From assembly GCF_001424585.1 (NCBI RefSeq), contig NZ_LMPJ01000001.1, positions 853,100 through 917,099 of the forward strand: DNA of 64,000 nt. The letters are read 5' to 3'. This DNA is from Chryseobacterium sp. Leaf180 (GTDB taxonomy: Bacteria > Bacteroidota > Bacteroidia > Flavobacteriales > Weeksellaceae). The notes beneath the pieces were generated by a model. It was not told where the DNA came from. It saw only the letters and a list, made by a program, of their open reading frames with translations, and searched no databases. The translations under genes were made by a program, and so were the position numbers. Positions 53,326-63,077 of the stretch are shown one piece after another (within the stretch, counting starts at the first letter, position 1; each line of letters starts with the position of its first letter).

Positions 53326-54111
53326 TTATAAATCTTCTGCCTCAGCAAGAAGTTCTACGATGTCTTTTACTTCGACATCAGCATTTTTGTTGAAGTGCTT
53401 TACACCATCTGTGAGCATCGTATTGCAAAATGGGCAACCGGTTGCAATAATTTTTGGATTTAAAGATAATGCTTCTTCTGTACGTTCTATATTGATGTCT
53501 TTGTTTCCTTTCTCCGGTTCTTTAAACATCTGCGCACCACCGGCACCACAGCAAAGTCCGTTGGTACGGCATCTCTTCATTTCGATTAATTCGGCATCAA
53601 GTTTTTCCAGAAGCATTCTTGGTGCTTCATACTCACCGTTTGCACGACCGAGATAACATGGATCATGGAAAGTTATTTTCTTTCCTTTGAAAGATCCGCC
53701 TTCAATTTTCAGACGGCCTTCATCCATAAGCTGGCGGAGAAACTGCGTGTGATGAATCACTTCATAATTTCCACCAAGACTTGGATATTCGTTTTTAAGT
53801 GTATTAAAGCAATGTGGACAAGCCGTCACAATTTTCTTCACCTCGTAAGCATTCAAAACTTCGATGTTCGTCATTGCCATCATTTGGAAGACAAACTCAT
53901 TTCCGGCACGTTTAGCAGGATCGCCCGTACAGCTTTCTTCCTGTCCGAGAACCGCGAATTCAACTCCGATTTTATTTAAAATCTTGCAAAAGGCCTTGGT
54001 TATTTTTTTGGCTCTGTCATCGAAACTGCCCGAACAGCCAACCCAGAAAAGAACTTCCGGGGATTTGCCTTCAGCAGCATAATCTGCCATCGTTTTTATA
54101 GTGAAATCCAT
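53326..54111 (-). CDS. CCG-domain iron-sulfur protein (HdrB/D-like)
   Basis: A 261-aa soluble protein with two cysteine-rich CCG-type regions: FWVGCSGSFDDRAKKI, TACPHCFNTL, HDPCYLGRANGEY, CRTNGLCCGAGGAQM and ATGCPFCNTML. These motifs bind a special [4Fe-4S] cluster in heterodisulfide reductase HdrB and in glycolate/lactate oxidase relatives. Partner of the next upstream gene, which brings membrane helices and ferredoxin clusters. The substrate is unknown. A TTG start at 54120 would add three residues. Confidence 0.9.
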   Translation of the reverse strand: MDFTIKTMADYAAEGKSPEVLFWVGCSGSFDDRAKKITKAFCKILNKIGVEFAVLGQEESCTGDPAKRAGNEFVFQMMAMTNIEVLNAYEVKKIVTACPHCFNTLKNEYPSLGGNYEVIHHTQFLRQLMDEGRLKIEGGSFKGKKITFHDPCYLGRANGEYEAPRMLLEKLDAELIEMKRCRTNGLCCGAGGAQMFKEPEKGNKDINIERTEEALSLNPKIIATGCPFCNTMLTDGVKHFNKNADVEVKDIVELLAEAEDL

Positions 54112-54182
54112 TGTATTCAATTTGAAAATATGAAAATTTGAAAACGTTGATATCGGATTTTCAAATTAATTAAATTAAATGA

Positions 54183-55511
54183 TTAGTCTTTTGCCCAGTT
54201 CAATCGGTCTGCCTGGTTGTATTGCCACGGAGCAGCATTGTTTTCGACATTGGTCATCATCAGGTTTAATTCCTGCGGCGCTGCAGACTGCTCCATCACC
54301 AAAAACTGTCGCATGTCGTAGATGATCGATAGCGGATCGAGCAATATCGGGCATGCCTGAGTACAGGCATTGCATGTTGTACAGGCCCAAAGTTCTTCTT
54401 TCGTGATATAATCATTCAAAAGTTTTTTGCCGTCGTCCTCAAACTTACCGTTTTTATCGATATTACGTCCCACTTCTTCTAGCCGATCGCGGGTTTTCAT
54501 TAAAATAGTTCTTGGTGAAAGCTTCTTACCTGTGATATTGGCCGGACAGACAGAAGTACATCTTCCACATTCCGTACATGAATAGGCATTCAACAACTGC
54601 ACCTGATTTAAATCAAAAATGTCTTCTGCTCCAAATTTCGAAGGCGCTTCAGCCTGTGCATTTTCTGCAGGAGCAGCATACGGATCAGCATTTGGATCCA
54701 TCATTAATTTAATTTCTGCCGTAACCGATGAGAGGTTATTAAACTTTCCGTAACGCTCAAGATTCGCGTACCAAGTGCTTGGAAACGCCAAAATAATATG
54801 TAAATGTTTTGAATAGTAAAGGTAATTCATAAAGAATAAAATCCCCACGAAATGCAGCCACCATGCAGCGCGTTCGATCATAATCAAAGATTGCTCACCA
54901 AAACCTTCAAAAAAAGGCGTCAATGCAATACTGCTGATTGGAAAGCTTCCGTGTTGTGCCAAAACTCCTTTTGCCTGCAAAGCAGAATCGGAAGCATTCA
55001 TCGTGAAGAAGAAAATCATCAGGACAAATTCAATGATCAAAATCCAGTTGGCATCTTGTTTTGGCCAGCCAAAGAGCTCTTTCATTGTGAGTCTTTTTAC
55101 GCCGTAAAAATTTCTTCTGATAAAGAAAATCACAACTCCAATAATAACCAATAAAGCTAAAATCTCAAGAGTTGCCGTAAAAGCGCCATAAACTGAATTA
55201 CCAACAATACCGGCAAGAAAACGGTGCGTACCAAAAATACCGTCGATGATGATTTCAATCAGTTCGATATTAATGATGATAAAGCCTACATACACAAAAA
55301 GGTGAAGAATCCCTGCTACAGGTCTCTTCACCATTCTACTTTGTCCCATTGCGACTCTTGCCATGGTTTCCCATCTTTCGGCTTTCCGGTCGCTGCGGTC
55401 TATCTCTCTTCCTAAGCGGATGTTTCTGTAAATCTTTGACAGACTTTTTGCAAAAAGGCCGACACCGGCCAAAAGCAATATCAGAAAAATCGCGTTATCT
55501 ATATACTGCAT
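54183..55511 (-). CDS. Membrane iron-sulfur protein (HdrE/C-like), partner of the CCG protein
   Basis: A 442-aa protein. The N-terminal half has about five or six membrane helices (NAIFLILLLAGVGLFA, GIVGNSVYGAFTATLEI, then WWLHFVGILFFMNYLYYSKH with histidines that could bind haem b). The C-terminal half has two [4Fe-4S] motifs: CTECGRCTSVCPAN and CTTCNACTQACPIL. With the CCG protein downstream it forms a heterodisulfide-reductase-like or lactate-type membrane oxidoreductase. Electrons may go to or from quinone. An MCE gene precedes it by 6 bases. Confidence 0.9.
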   Translation of the reverse strand: MQYIDNAIFLILLLAGVGLFAKSLSKIYRNIRLGREIDRSDRKAERWETMARVAMGQSRMVKRPVAGILHLFVYVGFIIINIELIEIIIDGIFGTHRFLAGIVGNSVYGAFTATLEILALLVIIGVVIFFIRRNFYGVKRLTMKELFGWPKQDANWILIIEFVLMIFFFTMNASDSALQAKGVLAQHGSFPISSIALTPFFEGFGEQSLIMIERAAWWLHFVGILFFMNYLYYSKHLHIILAFPSTWYANLERYGKFNNLSSVTAEIKLMMDPNADPYAAPAENAQAEAPSKFGAEDIFDLNQVQLLNAYSCTECGRCTSVCPANITGKKLSPRTILMKTRDRLEEVGRNIDKNGKFEDDGKKLLNDYITKEELWACTTCNACTQACPILLDPLSIIYDMRQFLVMEQSAAPQELNLMMTNVENNAAPWQYNQADRLNWAKD

Positions 55512-55517
55512 AAAAGT

Positions 55518-56468
55518 TTAGTCTTTGTTATTTTTCCCGAAAACAGAAAAATTGATGTATCGTTTCGGATTTGCTTTCATGTCTTCTACAAGAGAATTTA
55601 AATTGGATGTTGCAGAATTTAAATTGTTGTAAAGCTGCTCATCTTTCAGAAGTTTGCCCATACTTCCCTGACCGTTATCGATGCCTGTCACGACCTGATT
55701 CAATTTGCTGACGGTAGCATCAAGATTGGCAACCGTAGCATTCAGCTTTTGAGTATCGATGCTTTCAGCTAAATTTCCGTACTTATCCAATGTAGTTTTT
55801 CCACTTTTCATGGTAACACTTGCATCGTCAAGAACTCTTTGTAATTTGGGATCATTGTTTCCAACCAAACGGTTTACACTTCCCGCCGTTGTTTGTAAAG
55901 CCCCGACCGTTGCATTTAAATTGCGAAGTAAAGCTTCAATTTCCTGACGATTCTGTGCATTAACCAACATGTTAGCATTCGTCATTAAAGAGTCTACTCT
56001 GTGTAAGACAACCTGAACCTGATCTTTCACAGGACCAACCTGTGAAGAAAGACTGCTTAAAGTCCCTAATTTATATCCGCTTCTTAATGTATCGCCATCC
56101 TGCGCAATCGCACCGCCATAAGCAAGGTTGATACGCATTTCTTTACCTGACATTAAACCAGGCTCGAAAATCTCCAGAAGCGAGTTTTTAGAAAATTCAA
56201 AGCCGTCATCTGCAGTAATTTTCACAACAAATGACAGTTTGCCGTCTTTCGCAGTAATCGGAATAATCTTATCCACCTGCCCGACTTTCAGACCGTTTAT
56301 AGAAACGGGTGCGGACTGTGTAAGACCTTCTACATTATCGTACTTAGCGTAAAATATATTATCTGTAGTGAAAAGACTGCGACCTTTCATAAACTGAAAG
56401 AGTATGACAAAGCCCACAATGGCAAGAAGCGCGATGAGACCGGCTTTTAATTCTTTACTGATTTTCAC
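55518..56468 (-). CDS. MlaD/MCE-family lipid-transport protein
   Basis: A 316-aa protein with an N-terminal membrane anchor (LKAGLIALLAIVGFVILFQF) and an MCE domain (about 36-115: FYAKYDNVEGLTQSAPVSIN, GLKVGQVDKI). A long helical region follows (VLHRVDSLMTNANMLVNAQN, with repeated LNATVxxLxxT). MCE proteins bind lipid and bridge the periplasm in Mla-type systems. The partner ATPase and permease are not adjacent. It starts upstream of the iron-sulfur gene and may be co-transcribed. Confidence 0.9.
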   Translation of the reverse strand: MKISKELKAGLIALLAIVGFVILFQFMKGRSLFTTDNIFYAKYDNVEGLTQSAPVSINGLKVGQVDKIIPITAKDGKLSFVVKITADDGFEFSKNSLLEIFEPGLMSGKEMRINLAYGGAIAQDGDTLRSGYKLGTLSSLSSQVGPVKDQVQVVLHRVDSLMTNANMLVNAQNRQEIEALLRNLNATVGALQTTAGSVNRLVGNNDPKLQRVLDDASVTMKSGKTTLDKYGNLAESIDTQKLNATVANLDATVSKLNQVVTGIDNGQGSMGKLLKDEQLYNNLNSATSNLNSLVEDMKANPKRYINFSVFGKNNKD

Positions 56469-56546
56469 GTGTTATTATTTCTTAGTAGGGCAAATATAGG
56501 ACAATTAAACCAATGATTATCTATACCGCTTTGGGTTAAACGTAAA

Positions 56547-56574
56547 AAAAAGTGGCAAAAACTTTGCCACTTTT
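56547..56574 (-). terminator. Terminator of the PpiD-like gene
   Basis: AAAAGTGGCAAA (56547-56558) and TTTGCCACTTTT (56563-56574) are perfect 12-bp inverted repeats with a 4-nt loop. A T-run follows on the minus strand (plus-strand A-run 56544-56550). It lies 20 bases after the stop. Confidence 0.9.
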
Positions 56575-56593
56575 CATTTATATTTTAATTATG

Positions 56594-58726
56594 CTACTGC
56601 TGCTGATTTCCCAGTTTGCTGTAGATTTCTATTCTGTAATCTTTGATATCTGCATTATCCTGTAAACTCTTCAGCCAAGCCTGTCCAAACATTCCTCCGT
56701 TACGCTGCGTCACCGATTCTGTAAACTGCTTCACATCTCCGGGCTGTTTGTTTGTCGTTTCGTTTTTCTTTACCAAAACGTAAATGCCTGTTCCACCTTC
56801 AATAACTTTAGATATTTTACCTTTTGCGACACCGAACGCTGCACCGGCTACTTTCGGCTCCATTGCACCCAATACAGACGGGCTCAAAAGATTTACCTGC
56901 GCACTTTGCTTAGCTGTTCCGAAAGTTTTTGCAATCTGATCTAAGCTTGATGGAGTGCCGATTTTCTCAGCGATTTTCTTAGCTGCGAGCTGGTTCATTA
57001 CAACCGTTTCGATCTGATCTCTCACAGATTCTGCATCAGCAAGACCTTTTTCCTGTTTCCCGTTCAGGTAAGCGACGATTTTGTCACCTGTTCCTTCTAC
57101 GGTAAATAACTGTACATCACCTTTCTCACGCTTTTTATCGAAAGCCCAAGCGATCACTTCGCTGTCTTTATCTGTTCCTAAACCTTGCAGCTGACCGTCG
57201 AAACGCTTCGCTGTTTTGGCATTAGAATACTGATAGTTCGATTTTTTAGAAAGATTCACAAAATCATTGAAAGATTTCCCTTCGACCTGCTGAGCAAATC
57301 TTGTTGCATTTTTATCAACTAAATTTTCTGTAGTTTCTGAAGGCTTGATTGCTTTCACCAAATGAGCCATTTTGTAACCTAACTTTTTATCATCAACTTT
57401 GATAATATGATATCCGAATGAAGTTTCCGTTAGACCGATTTTCCCAATATCATTTTTTCTTAAGAAATCTAAATATTCAGGAGCGAATTGACTTTGAGAA
57501 GTTGTCCAACCCACACTCCCTTTTCGCTCAAGAGCATTTGGTTCGTCAGATAATTTTAAACCTTCGTTAAATTTCGCAGGATCTGCTTTAATCACAGTTA
57601 TCAAACTGTCTGCAGTTTTCTTCGCCTGATCTTTACTCCTATTTGCCGTTGATCTTTCTGCACCTTTGTACGCGATCAATATGTGACTTGAGGTTACAGA
57701 ATCCGAAGCTTTTTTCTTATCTAAAAGTTTAGAAACCACATATAAATTCTGCTCTTTATAAGGACCGAAAACCTGTCCGATAGAAGCCGTCGGCAACTGC
57801 GCTTTGATTGCCTGTGGCATCTGTGCGATCGGTGCGTAGGTATTGTTGAAACCGACTTCAGAATTTGCTGTAACAAACAAAGAGTCACTTTTCGTATTCA
57901 GGAAGTTTTCCCCGCCAGGATTATCTGTTCCGGAAAGAAGACTGGTAATTTCTTTCTGCGTAGCCGCCTCATCTGCAGGGCTGGCTTTTGCAGGAAAATA
58001 GACCAAACCGATATTTCTACTCGGCTCAGTTTTGAACATCACCGGATGTTTTTTAATATATTCATTAAGATCTTCAGTGGTAACTTTGATCTTGTTTTTC
58101 TGAAGGTAAGTCGCGTAATCTACTTTTACAAAATCGATGTCAGCCAGCTGATCGCGCTGTCTCATCAGTTCTTCAGCTTCTTTTTTTCCGGTCGTGATGC
58201 CGGTAGAAACGTTAGCAAAAACCTGTCTCGCCATGATTCTGTACTCGATACTTTTTCTTGTTTTAAGCCAGAAATTATACTGCTCAGGGTTAGCTGTTTT
58301 CAGTGCCTCAATATTTTTTTTAAGCTCAAGCGTTTTAAAGTTTCCTTTCTCATCGCGCATATCCTGGCTCTGTGCAAACATTTGATCGTACTGAATCTGG
58401 TTCCAGAAGAGATCTTCTGTCATCTCAAATCCCATTTTCTCAAACTGCTGCTTTACAAGTTTAGACTGCACCAAAAGTTGCCATGCCTGCTCTTCAAGAC
58501 CGTTTTTTGGCTGACCTTGCTGCTCTGCCTGCTGCTGCAATACGAAAAGCTGATCGTTGAATTCTTCACGTGTGATTTTGTCACCGTTCACTTTTCCTAA
58601 AACATCAGGATTTGCGCCGAAAACTTTATCAATACTTTCAGGATTTACCAAAAACGCAAGAAGCGCCAGTGCAATTACACCCATCAAAAGCCAAGGTCTG
58701 TTCCTAATCTGTCCTAAAATTGCCAT
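56594..58726 (-). CDS. Peptidyl-prolyl isomerase, PpiD/SurA-like periplasmic foldase
   Basis: A 710-aa protein with one N-terminal membrane helix (RPWLLMGVIALALLAFLV) and a large periplasmic part. A SurA-N-like chaperone region is first (NGDKITREEFNDQLFVLQQQ). A parvulin-type rotamase domain is central (VTSSHILIAYKGAERS, then FAPEYLDFLRKNDIGKIGLT, FGYHIIKVDDKK). A second, degenerate domain is near the C-terminus. Related proteins help fold outer-membrane proteins. Diverges from lon by 261 bp. Confidence 0.93.
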   Translation of the reverse strand: MAILGQIRNRPWLLMGVIALALLAFLVNPESIDKVFGANPDVLGKVNGDKITREEFNDQLFVLQQQAEQQGQPKNGLEEQAWQLLVQSKLVKQQFEKMGFEMTEDLFWNQIQYDQMFAQSQDMRDEKGNFKTLELKKNIEALKTANPEQYNFWLKTRKSIEYRIMARQVFANVSTGITTGKKEAEELMRQRDQLADIDFVKVDYATYLQKNKIKVTTEDLNEYIKKHPVMFKTEPSRNIGLVYFPAKASPADEAATQKEITSLLSGTDNPGGENFLNTKSDSLFVTANSEVGFNNTYAPIAQMPQAIKAQLPTASIGQVFGPYKEQNLYVVSKLLDKKKASDSVTSSHILIAYKGAERSTANRSKDQAKKTADSLITVIKADPAKFNEGLKLSDEPNALERKGSVGWTTSQSQFAPEYLDFLRKNDIGKIGLTETSFGYHIIKVDDKKLGYKMAHLVKAIKPSETTENLVDKNATRFAQQVEGKSFNDFVNLSKKSNYQYSNAKTAKRFDGQLQGLGTDKDSEVIAWAFDKKREKGDVQLFTVEGTGDKIVAYLNGKQEKGLADAESVRDQIETVVMNQLAAKKIAEKIGTPSSLDQIAKTFGTAKQSAQVNLLSPSVLGAMEPKVAGAAFGVAKGKISKVIEGGTGIYVLVKKNETTNKQPGDVKQFTESVTQRNGGMFGQAWLKSLQDNADIKDYRIEIYSKLGNQQQ

Positions 58727-58869
58727 TTTATAAATTGAGTTTTTTATATCAGTGTGCGAAAATACACATTTTTAAGAAATTAGCGAAATATGAATCTCTT
58801 TTTTAATTTTTAAAATAAATTTCTGCCCAAAAATGGAAAATCTGACCGTAATTTTCACCGAAATCCAAA

Positions 58870-58884
58870 TGGCACGTCTCTTGT
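58870..58884 (+). promoter_or_regulatory. Sigma-54-like promoter element upstream of lon
   Basis: TGGCACGTCTCTTGT matches the -24/-12 consensus TGGCACG-N4-TTGC in 14 of 15 defined positions, with T in place of C at the last position. Spacing is exact. It lies 104 bases upstream of the lon start on the right strand. The lost C at the -12 region weakens it. No activator-binding site was identified. Confidence 0.45.
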
Positions 58885-58987
58885 GAAAACTTACCTCGCC
58901 TGCTGTGATTCCCGCTGCAGCAGCGCAAACAGAGAATCATAAAAACATAACCGTAATAAATAAGGACATTTTGTCATCTGAAATAGT

Positions 58988-61396
58988 ATGAATGAATTTG
59001 ATGATGTGAATTTTGAAGACCTTCTGCAGGAAGGATTTGAAATGGTAACTGAAGAGATAAACGTATCTGACCTCAAAGAAACAGAGAAAAATAAGGAGCA
59101 AATCTCGTTTCCTATCCTTCCGGTGAGACATATGGTAATGTTTCCACATGTGGTGATTCCGATTACTGCAGGCCGAAAAAATTCTATTCAGCTGTTGGAA
59201 GATGCGCAGAAAAGCGGCGATCTTTTCGGGGTTGTAAGCCAGAAAAACCCGGAAATGGAACAACCCAACGAGAAAGATCTTTACCGTGTGGGGACGCTCA
59301 TTAAGATTTTAAAACTGATCAAACTTCCGGAAGGTCACATCACCATTATCGCAAAAGGTTTTGACCGTTTTAAAATTAAAAATTTCACAGAAAAACAGCC
59401 CTATTTTAAAGCTGAAATCACGCGACTAAAAGATGTGCAGCCAAAAAATGAGGAAGAGTATGAAGCTATTCTTGAAAATATAAAAGAACTGGCAGTGAAA
59501 GTGATCGAACTTGATCCAAATATTCCGAAAGCTGCAAATATCGCTTTAAAAACGATAAAGAAAAACGAAGACGTTCTCAACTACATCTGTACAAATGCAA
59601 GCTTTAATCCTGAAAAAAAGCAAAAACTTTTAGAGGAAAAAAACCTGCTCGAGCGCGCCAGAAAGTGCTATGAAATGATGCACGAAGATTTCAGGAAGCT
59701 TGAGCTGCGCAATCAGATTCACCAGAGAACGTCAAAAGATCTTGATAAACAGCAGCGCGAATATTTCCTGAATCAGCAGATCCGGACAATACAGGATGAG
59801 CTTGGCGGCGGGCCGGAAGGCGATGTGGAAGAATTGATTTTAAAATCTAAATCTAAAAACTGGAAGCCGGAAGTTGAGGAGCATTTTCAGAAAGAAATTG
59901 CGCGTCTGCAACGACAGAATCAGAATTCGCCGGATTATAATGTACAGAGAAACTACCTGGACTTTTTCACTGATTTGCCTTGGGAAACGTTTACCAAAGA
60001 CATTTTTGATATAGAAAAAGCGCAGAAAGTTTTAGATAAAGCACATTTTGGTTTAGAAGATATCAAAAAGAGAATTTTGGAGCACATGGCGGTTCTGAAA
60101 CTTAAAAATAATATGAAATCGCCTATTCTTCTGCTCGTAGGTCCTCCCGGAGTTGGTAAAACTTCTTTAGGAAAATCAGTTGCCGACGCATTGGGTAGAA
60201 AATATGTGCGCGTTTCTCTTGGCGGACTGCACGATGAGAGCGAAATCCGCGGTCACAGAAAAACCTACATTGGTGCGATGGCCGGAAGAATTTTACAGTC
60301 TGTAAAAAAGGCAGGAACTTCAAATCCTGTAATTGTTTTAGATGAAATTGATAAAGTGGGGAAAAGCTCGCACGGCGGAGATCCGAGCTCGGCTTTGCTG
60401 GAAGTGCTCGATCCTGAACAGAACAATGCTTTTTATGATAACTTCCTGGAAATGGGTTATGATCTTTCTAAAGTGATGTTTCTGGCAACGGCAAACTCGA
60501 TGTCGTCGATTCAGACGCCGCTTCTCGACCGTATGGAAATCATTCAGATTGCCGGCTATACTTTGGAGGAGAAAATTGAGATCGCCAAACGGCATTTAAT
60601 AAAGAAACAGCAGGAAGAAAACGGTCTTACGACAAAATCTTTCAAATTGGGCGATGCAGAACTGAAGCACATTATCGAAGCACATACTTCGGAAAGCGGT
60701 GTACGTTCGCTGGAAAAAAGAATTGCCGGTATTGCGCGCTGGGTAGCACTGCAGACTGCGATGATGAAAGAATATGATCCTAAAATCACGGTAGCAAAAG
60801 TGGACGAAATTCTTGGCGTACCGAGACCGAAAAGTCTTTCTGAACTTACAGATGTTCCGGGCGTGGTGACTGGCTTGGCATGGACAAGTGTTGGCGGTGA
60901 TATTCTGTTCATCGAAAGTATCGTGAGCAACGGAAAAGGAAATCTGACGATGACCGGAAATCTCGGTACAGTAATGAAAGAATCAGCGACGATCGCTTTA
61001 GAATATATTAAAGCAAAACATGAGGAATTGGGCATCTTTGCCGAAGATCTCGAGAAGAAAAATATGCACGTTCACGTTCCGGAAGGCGCTACACCAAAAG
61101 ACGGCCCTTCCGCCGGAATAGCAATGCTCACCTCGATGGTTTCTACACTAAAAAATAAAAAAGTACGTCCTCATTTGGCCATGACCGGCGAGATTACCCT
61201 TCGCGGAAAAGTGCTTCCAGTAGGCGGAATCAAAGAGAAACTTCTCGCTGCCACACGCGCCGGAATTACAGAAGTGATTCTCTGCGAGGCCAACCGGAAA
61301 GATGTAGAAGAGATTAAACAGGATTACCTGAAAAATCTTAAAGTAAACTACGTAAACTGGATGACCGATGTGCTCGATCTGGCTCTGGAAAAATAA
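58988..61396 (+). CDS. lon: ATP-dependent protease Lon
   Basis: A cytoplasmic AAA+ serine protease for abnormal and regulatory proteins. The 802-aa product has the N-terminal substrate domain (about 45-240; [20 protein letters not shown]), the AAA+ module with Walker [13 protein letters not shown] (about 385) and Walker [12 protein letters not shown], and the protease domain with catalytic Ser in [11 protein letters not shown] (about 707) and Lys in [10 protein letters not shown] (about 749). Full length. Often heat-shock controlled; a sigma-54-like element precedes it here. Confidence 0.98.
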   Translation: MNEFDDVNFEDLLQEGFEMVTEEINVSDLKETEKNKEQISFPILPVRHMVMFPHVVIPITAGRKNSIQLLEDAQKSGDLFGVVSQKNPEMEQPNEKDLYRVGTLIKILKLIKLPEGHITIIAKGFDRFKIKNFTEKQPYFKAEITRLKDVQPKNEEEYEAILENIKELAVKVIELDPNIPKAANIALKTIKKNEDVLNYICTNASFNPEKKQKLLEEKNLLERARKCYEMMHEDFRKLELRNQIHQRTSKDLDKQQREYFLNQQIRTIQDELGGGPEGDVEELILKSKSKNWKPEVEEHFQKEIARLQRQNQNSPDYNVQRNYLDFFTDLPWETFTKDIFDIEKAQKVLDKAHFGLEDIKKRILEHMAVLKLKNNMKSPILLLVGPPGVGKTSLGKSVADALGRKYVRVSLGGLHDESEIRGHRKTYIGAMAGRILQSVKKAGTSNPVIVLDEIDKVGKSSHGGDPSSALLEVLDPEQNNAFYDNFLEMGYDLSKVMFLATANSMSSIQTPLLDRMEIIQIAGYTLEEKIEIAKRHLIKKQQEENGLTTKSFKLGDAELKHIIEAHTSESGVRSLEKRIAGIARWVALQTAMMKEYDPKITVAKVDEILGVPRPKSLSELTDVPGVVTGLAWTSVGGDILFIESIVSNGKGNLTMTGNLGTVMKESATIALEYIKAKHEELGIFAEDLEKKNMHVHVPEGATPKDGPSAGIAMLTSMVSTLKNKKVRPHLAMTGEITLRGKVLPVGGIKEKLLAATRAGITEVILCEANRKDVEEIKQDYLKNLKVNYVNWMTDVLDLALEK

Positions 61397-61411
61397 ATTG
61401 ATACCAAGCGC

Positions 61412-61440
61412 AAAACCTCATCATAAACGGTGAGGTTTTT
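61412..61440 (+). terminator. Terminator of lon
   Basis: AAAACCTCA (61412-61420) and TGAGGTTTT (61431-61439) form a perfect 9-bp stem with a 10-nt loop, then T. It overlaps an apparent upstream start of the next gene (61430), so that gene must start later. Confidence 0.85.
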
Positions 61441-61465
61441 GTTAGCGATACGGCAAACACATGAG

Positions 61466-62578
61466 ATGAATCTTTTAAAAATACCATTTCTTCAGAAACT
61501 GGCGCTCGCTATCGTTTGCATTATCGGTCTCGGCTATCTTCTGCACCTTGGGCAAACGATTATTGCACCGTTTTTTCTGGCTTTCTTAATGGCGATGTTA
61601 TTTCTTCCAATCGCCAATTTCCTGGAATACCGACTTAAGTTCCCAAGATCAGTTTCTACGCTGACCTCGGTTTCTATCCTTTTAATTGTACTTATGTCGC
61701 TTCTGTACTTTTTCGGTTCGCAGCTTTCAAGTTTCAGCAAAGATATTCCTCAGCTTACGAAGCAGTTTAATATGGTTTTTCACAACCTTCAAAAATGGGT
61801 ATCCACCACTTTTCATATCAATATTAATGAGCAGCTCAATTACCTCGATCAGGGTTTGCACCGTCTGCTTTCCTCATCAGGAATTATTTTAGGTTTCACT
61901 TTTGGGATCTTCTCTTCTAGTCTTGGCTTTACGGTGTTTTTCCTGTTGTTTTTTATTTTCATCTTAAATTACCGCCGTGTACTTCACAGTTTCATCGTTA
62001 ATGTTTTTAATGAAAAGCATAAAGCCAGCGTACAGGAAGTCGTGTCTGAAGTAAGATTAATGACCAAACAATACATCATTGGTCTATGCATTCAGATTGT
62101 AATAGTTTCGACACTGACGACTATATTACTGACTATTTTAGATGTAAAATATGCGGTTCTACTAGGTGTTCTCACCGGACTTTTAAACGTAATTCCCTAT
62201 ATCGGAATTGCCATTTCTCTATTAATTTCATGCTTCATTTCGTTTGCCACGGGAGAAGCTTCTACCTGCATTTATGTTGCGATTGGTTATTTCGTGATTC
62301 ACCTCATCGACGGTAATATCATTTTGCCGTTTGTCGTCGGTTCGAAAGTAAAAATCAACGCGCTTTTTTCTTTCCTCGGGATTTTGGTAGGCGAACAGCT
62401 TTGGGGAATTTCCGGGATGTTTTTATGCATTCCTGCCATTGCGATTTTAAAAATCATCTTTGAGCGTGTGGAAGATCTCAAGCCTTGGGGCAAACTTTTT
62501 GGCGAAGACGAAAAACCTTTACGCCCAAAAAAGACCTACAAAATCTCCAAAAGAATTACAATTAAAGAGAAAGATTAG
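61466..62578 (+). CDS. AI-2E family transporter (PerM-type permease)
   Basis: A 370-aa membrane protein (MNLLKIPFLQKLALAIVCII start) with seven to eight helices, a long extracytoplasmic loop (FHNLQKWVSTTFHININEQL) and the family features GVLTGLLNVIPYIGIAISLL and GNIILPFVVGSKVKINALFS. Family roles range from autoinducer-2 export to ion transport; the substrate here is unknown. The basic C-terminal tail is KTYKISKRITIKEK. The frame upstream of 61466 runs through the lon terminator and is discarded. Confidence 0.9.
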   Translation: MNLLKIPFLQKLALAIVCIIGLGYLLHLGQTIIAPFFLAFLMAMLFLPIANFLEYRLKFPRSVSTLTSVSILLIVLMSLLYFFGSQLSSFSKDIPQLTKQFNMVFHNLQKWVSTTFHININEQLNYLDQGLHRLLSSSGIILGFTFGIFSSSLGFTVFFLLFFIFILNYRRVLHSFIVNVFNEKHKASVQEVVSEVRLMTKQYIIGLCIQIVIVSTLTTILLTILDVKYAVLLGVLTGLLNVIPYIGIAISLLISCFISFATGEASTCIYVAIGYFVIHLIDGNIILPFVVGSKVKINALFSFLGILVGEQLWGISGMFLCIPAIAILKIIFERVEDLKPWGKLFGEDEKPLRPKKTYKISKRITIKEKD

Positions 62579-62752
62579 ATTAGATTTTATTTAAATAGAT
62601 TTAAATCAAATTTACTGTTCTCAAAAGCGTTTTTAAGTAAATTTCATTTGCTTAAAATTAGACCTAAACCGTCTTTCCTTCTATCAAAATCATTTTGAAC
62701 GGAAATTGTTAAGTTTAAATCCGCAAAATTGATGTCTTCACACCAAAATTAC

Positions 62753-63004
62753 AAGTCTGGAATACATCAAATCACGTCCTCCAAAGCACTGATGACATTA
62801 TTTACCTCTCCACTACGGTTCCGAACCGCAAATTATACGTCTAGAACCCCGCCGTTGACGTTCAGAACCCTGTTGTTTCGGTTCACAACCACAAAATATA
62901 CGTCTGAAACCTCATCGCTGACGTCTGGAACCCCAAATTTTCGGTTCCGAACGCCATCATTCAGGTTAAAAACCGAATCACTTCAATAAATAACCGCAAT
63001 GATA
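62753..63004. repeat. 21-bp tandem array C with 63-bp higher-order period
   Basis: The 521-bp gap between two converging genes carries about 11-12 short units, 20-22 bp each, starting near 62753, 62774, 62795, 62815, 62837, 62858, 62879, 62900, 62921, 62942 and 62963. Two words alternate: ACGTCTGGAACC-type and CGGTTCCGAACC-type. Units three apart are most alike (62815/62879/62942; 62837/62900; 62858/62921), giving a 63-bp super-period. CGGTTC and GAACCG are complementary, so hairpins are possible. Bases 62579-62752 are AT-rich with nothing recognisable. Confidence 0.85.
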
Positions 63005-63056
63005 TTTCCGAAGATATATTTTCTTCCATTAAACTTGAAAATCAAGCAAAAAAAAA

Positions 63057-63077
63057 CCGCATTTCTTGGAAACGCGG
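63057..63077 (-). terminator. Terminator of the acyl-CoA dehydrogenase gene
   Basis: On the minus strand, CCGCGTTTC and GAAATGCGG pair (one mismatch) around CAA, followed by a run of nine T. It lies 23 bases past the stop at 63100. Confidence 0.88.

Noticed and set aside
58727..58987. Small gene in the lon-ppiD gap
   Set aside because: Only shadow frames of lon and short random ORFs; the gap looks regulatory.
61430..61465. Upstream start of the AI-2E permease
   Set aside because: The added codons overlap the lon terminator hairpin; the ATG at 61466 precedes the natural N-terminus.
62729..62989. ORF of 86 aa rich in Thr/Ser/Pro/Arg
   Set aside because: It is the 21-bp array read in frame (21 is a multiple of three, so repeats look protein-like). 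No start context, signal or family; the array variation does not favour coding.
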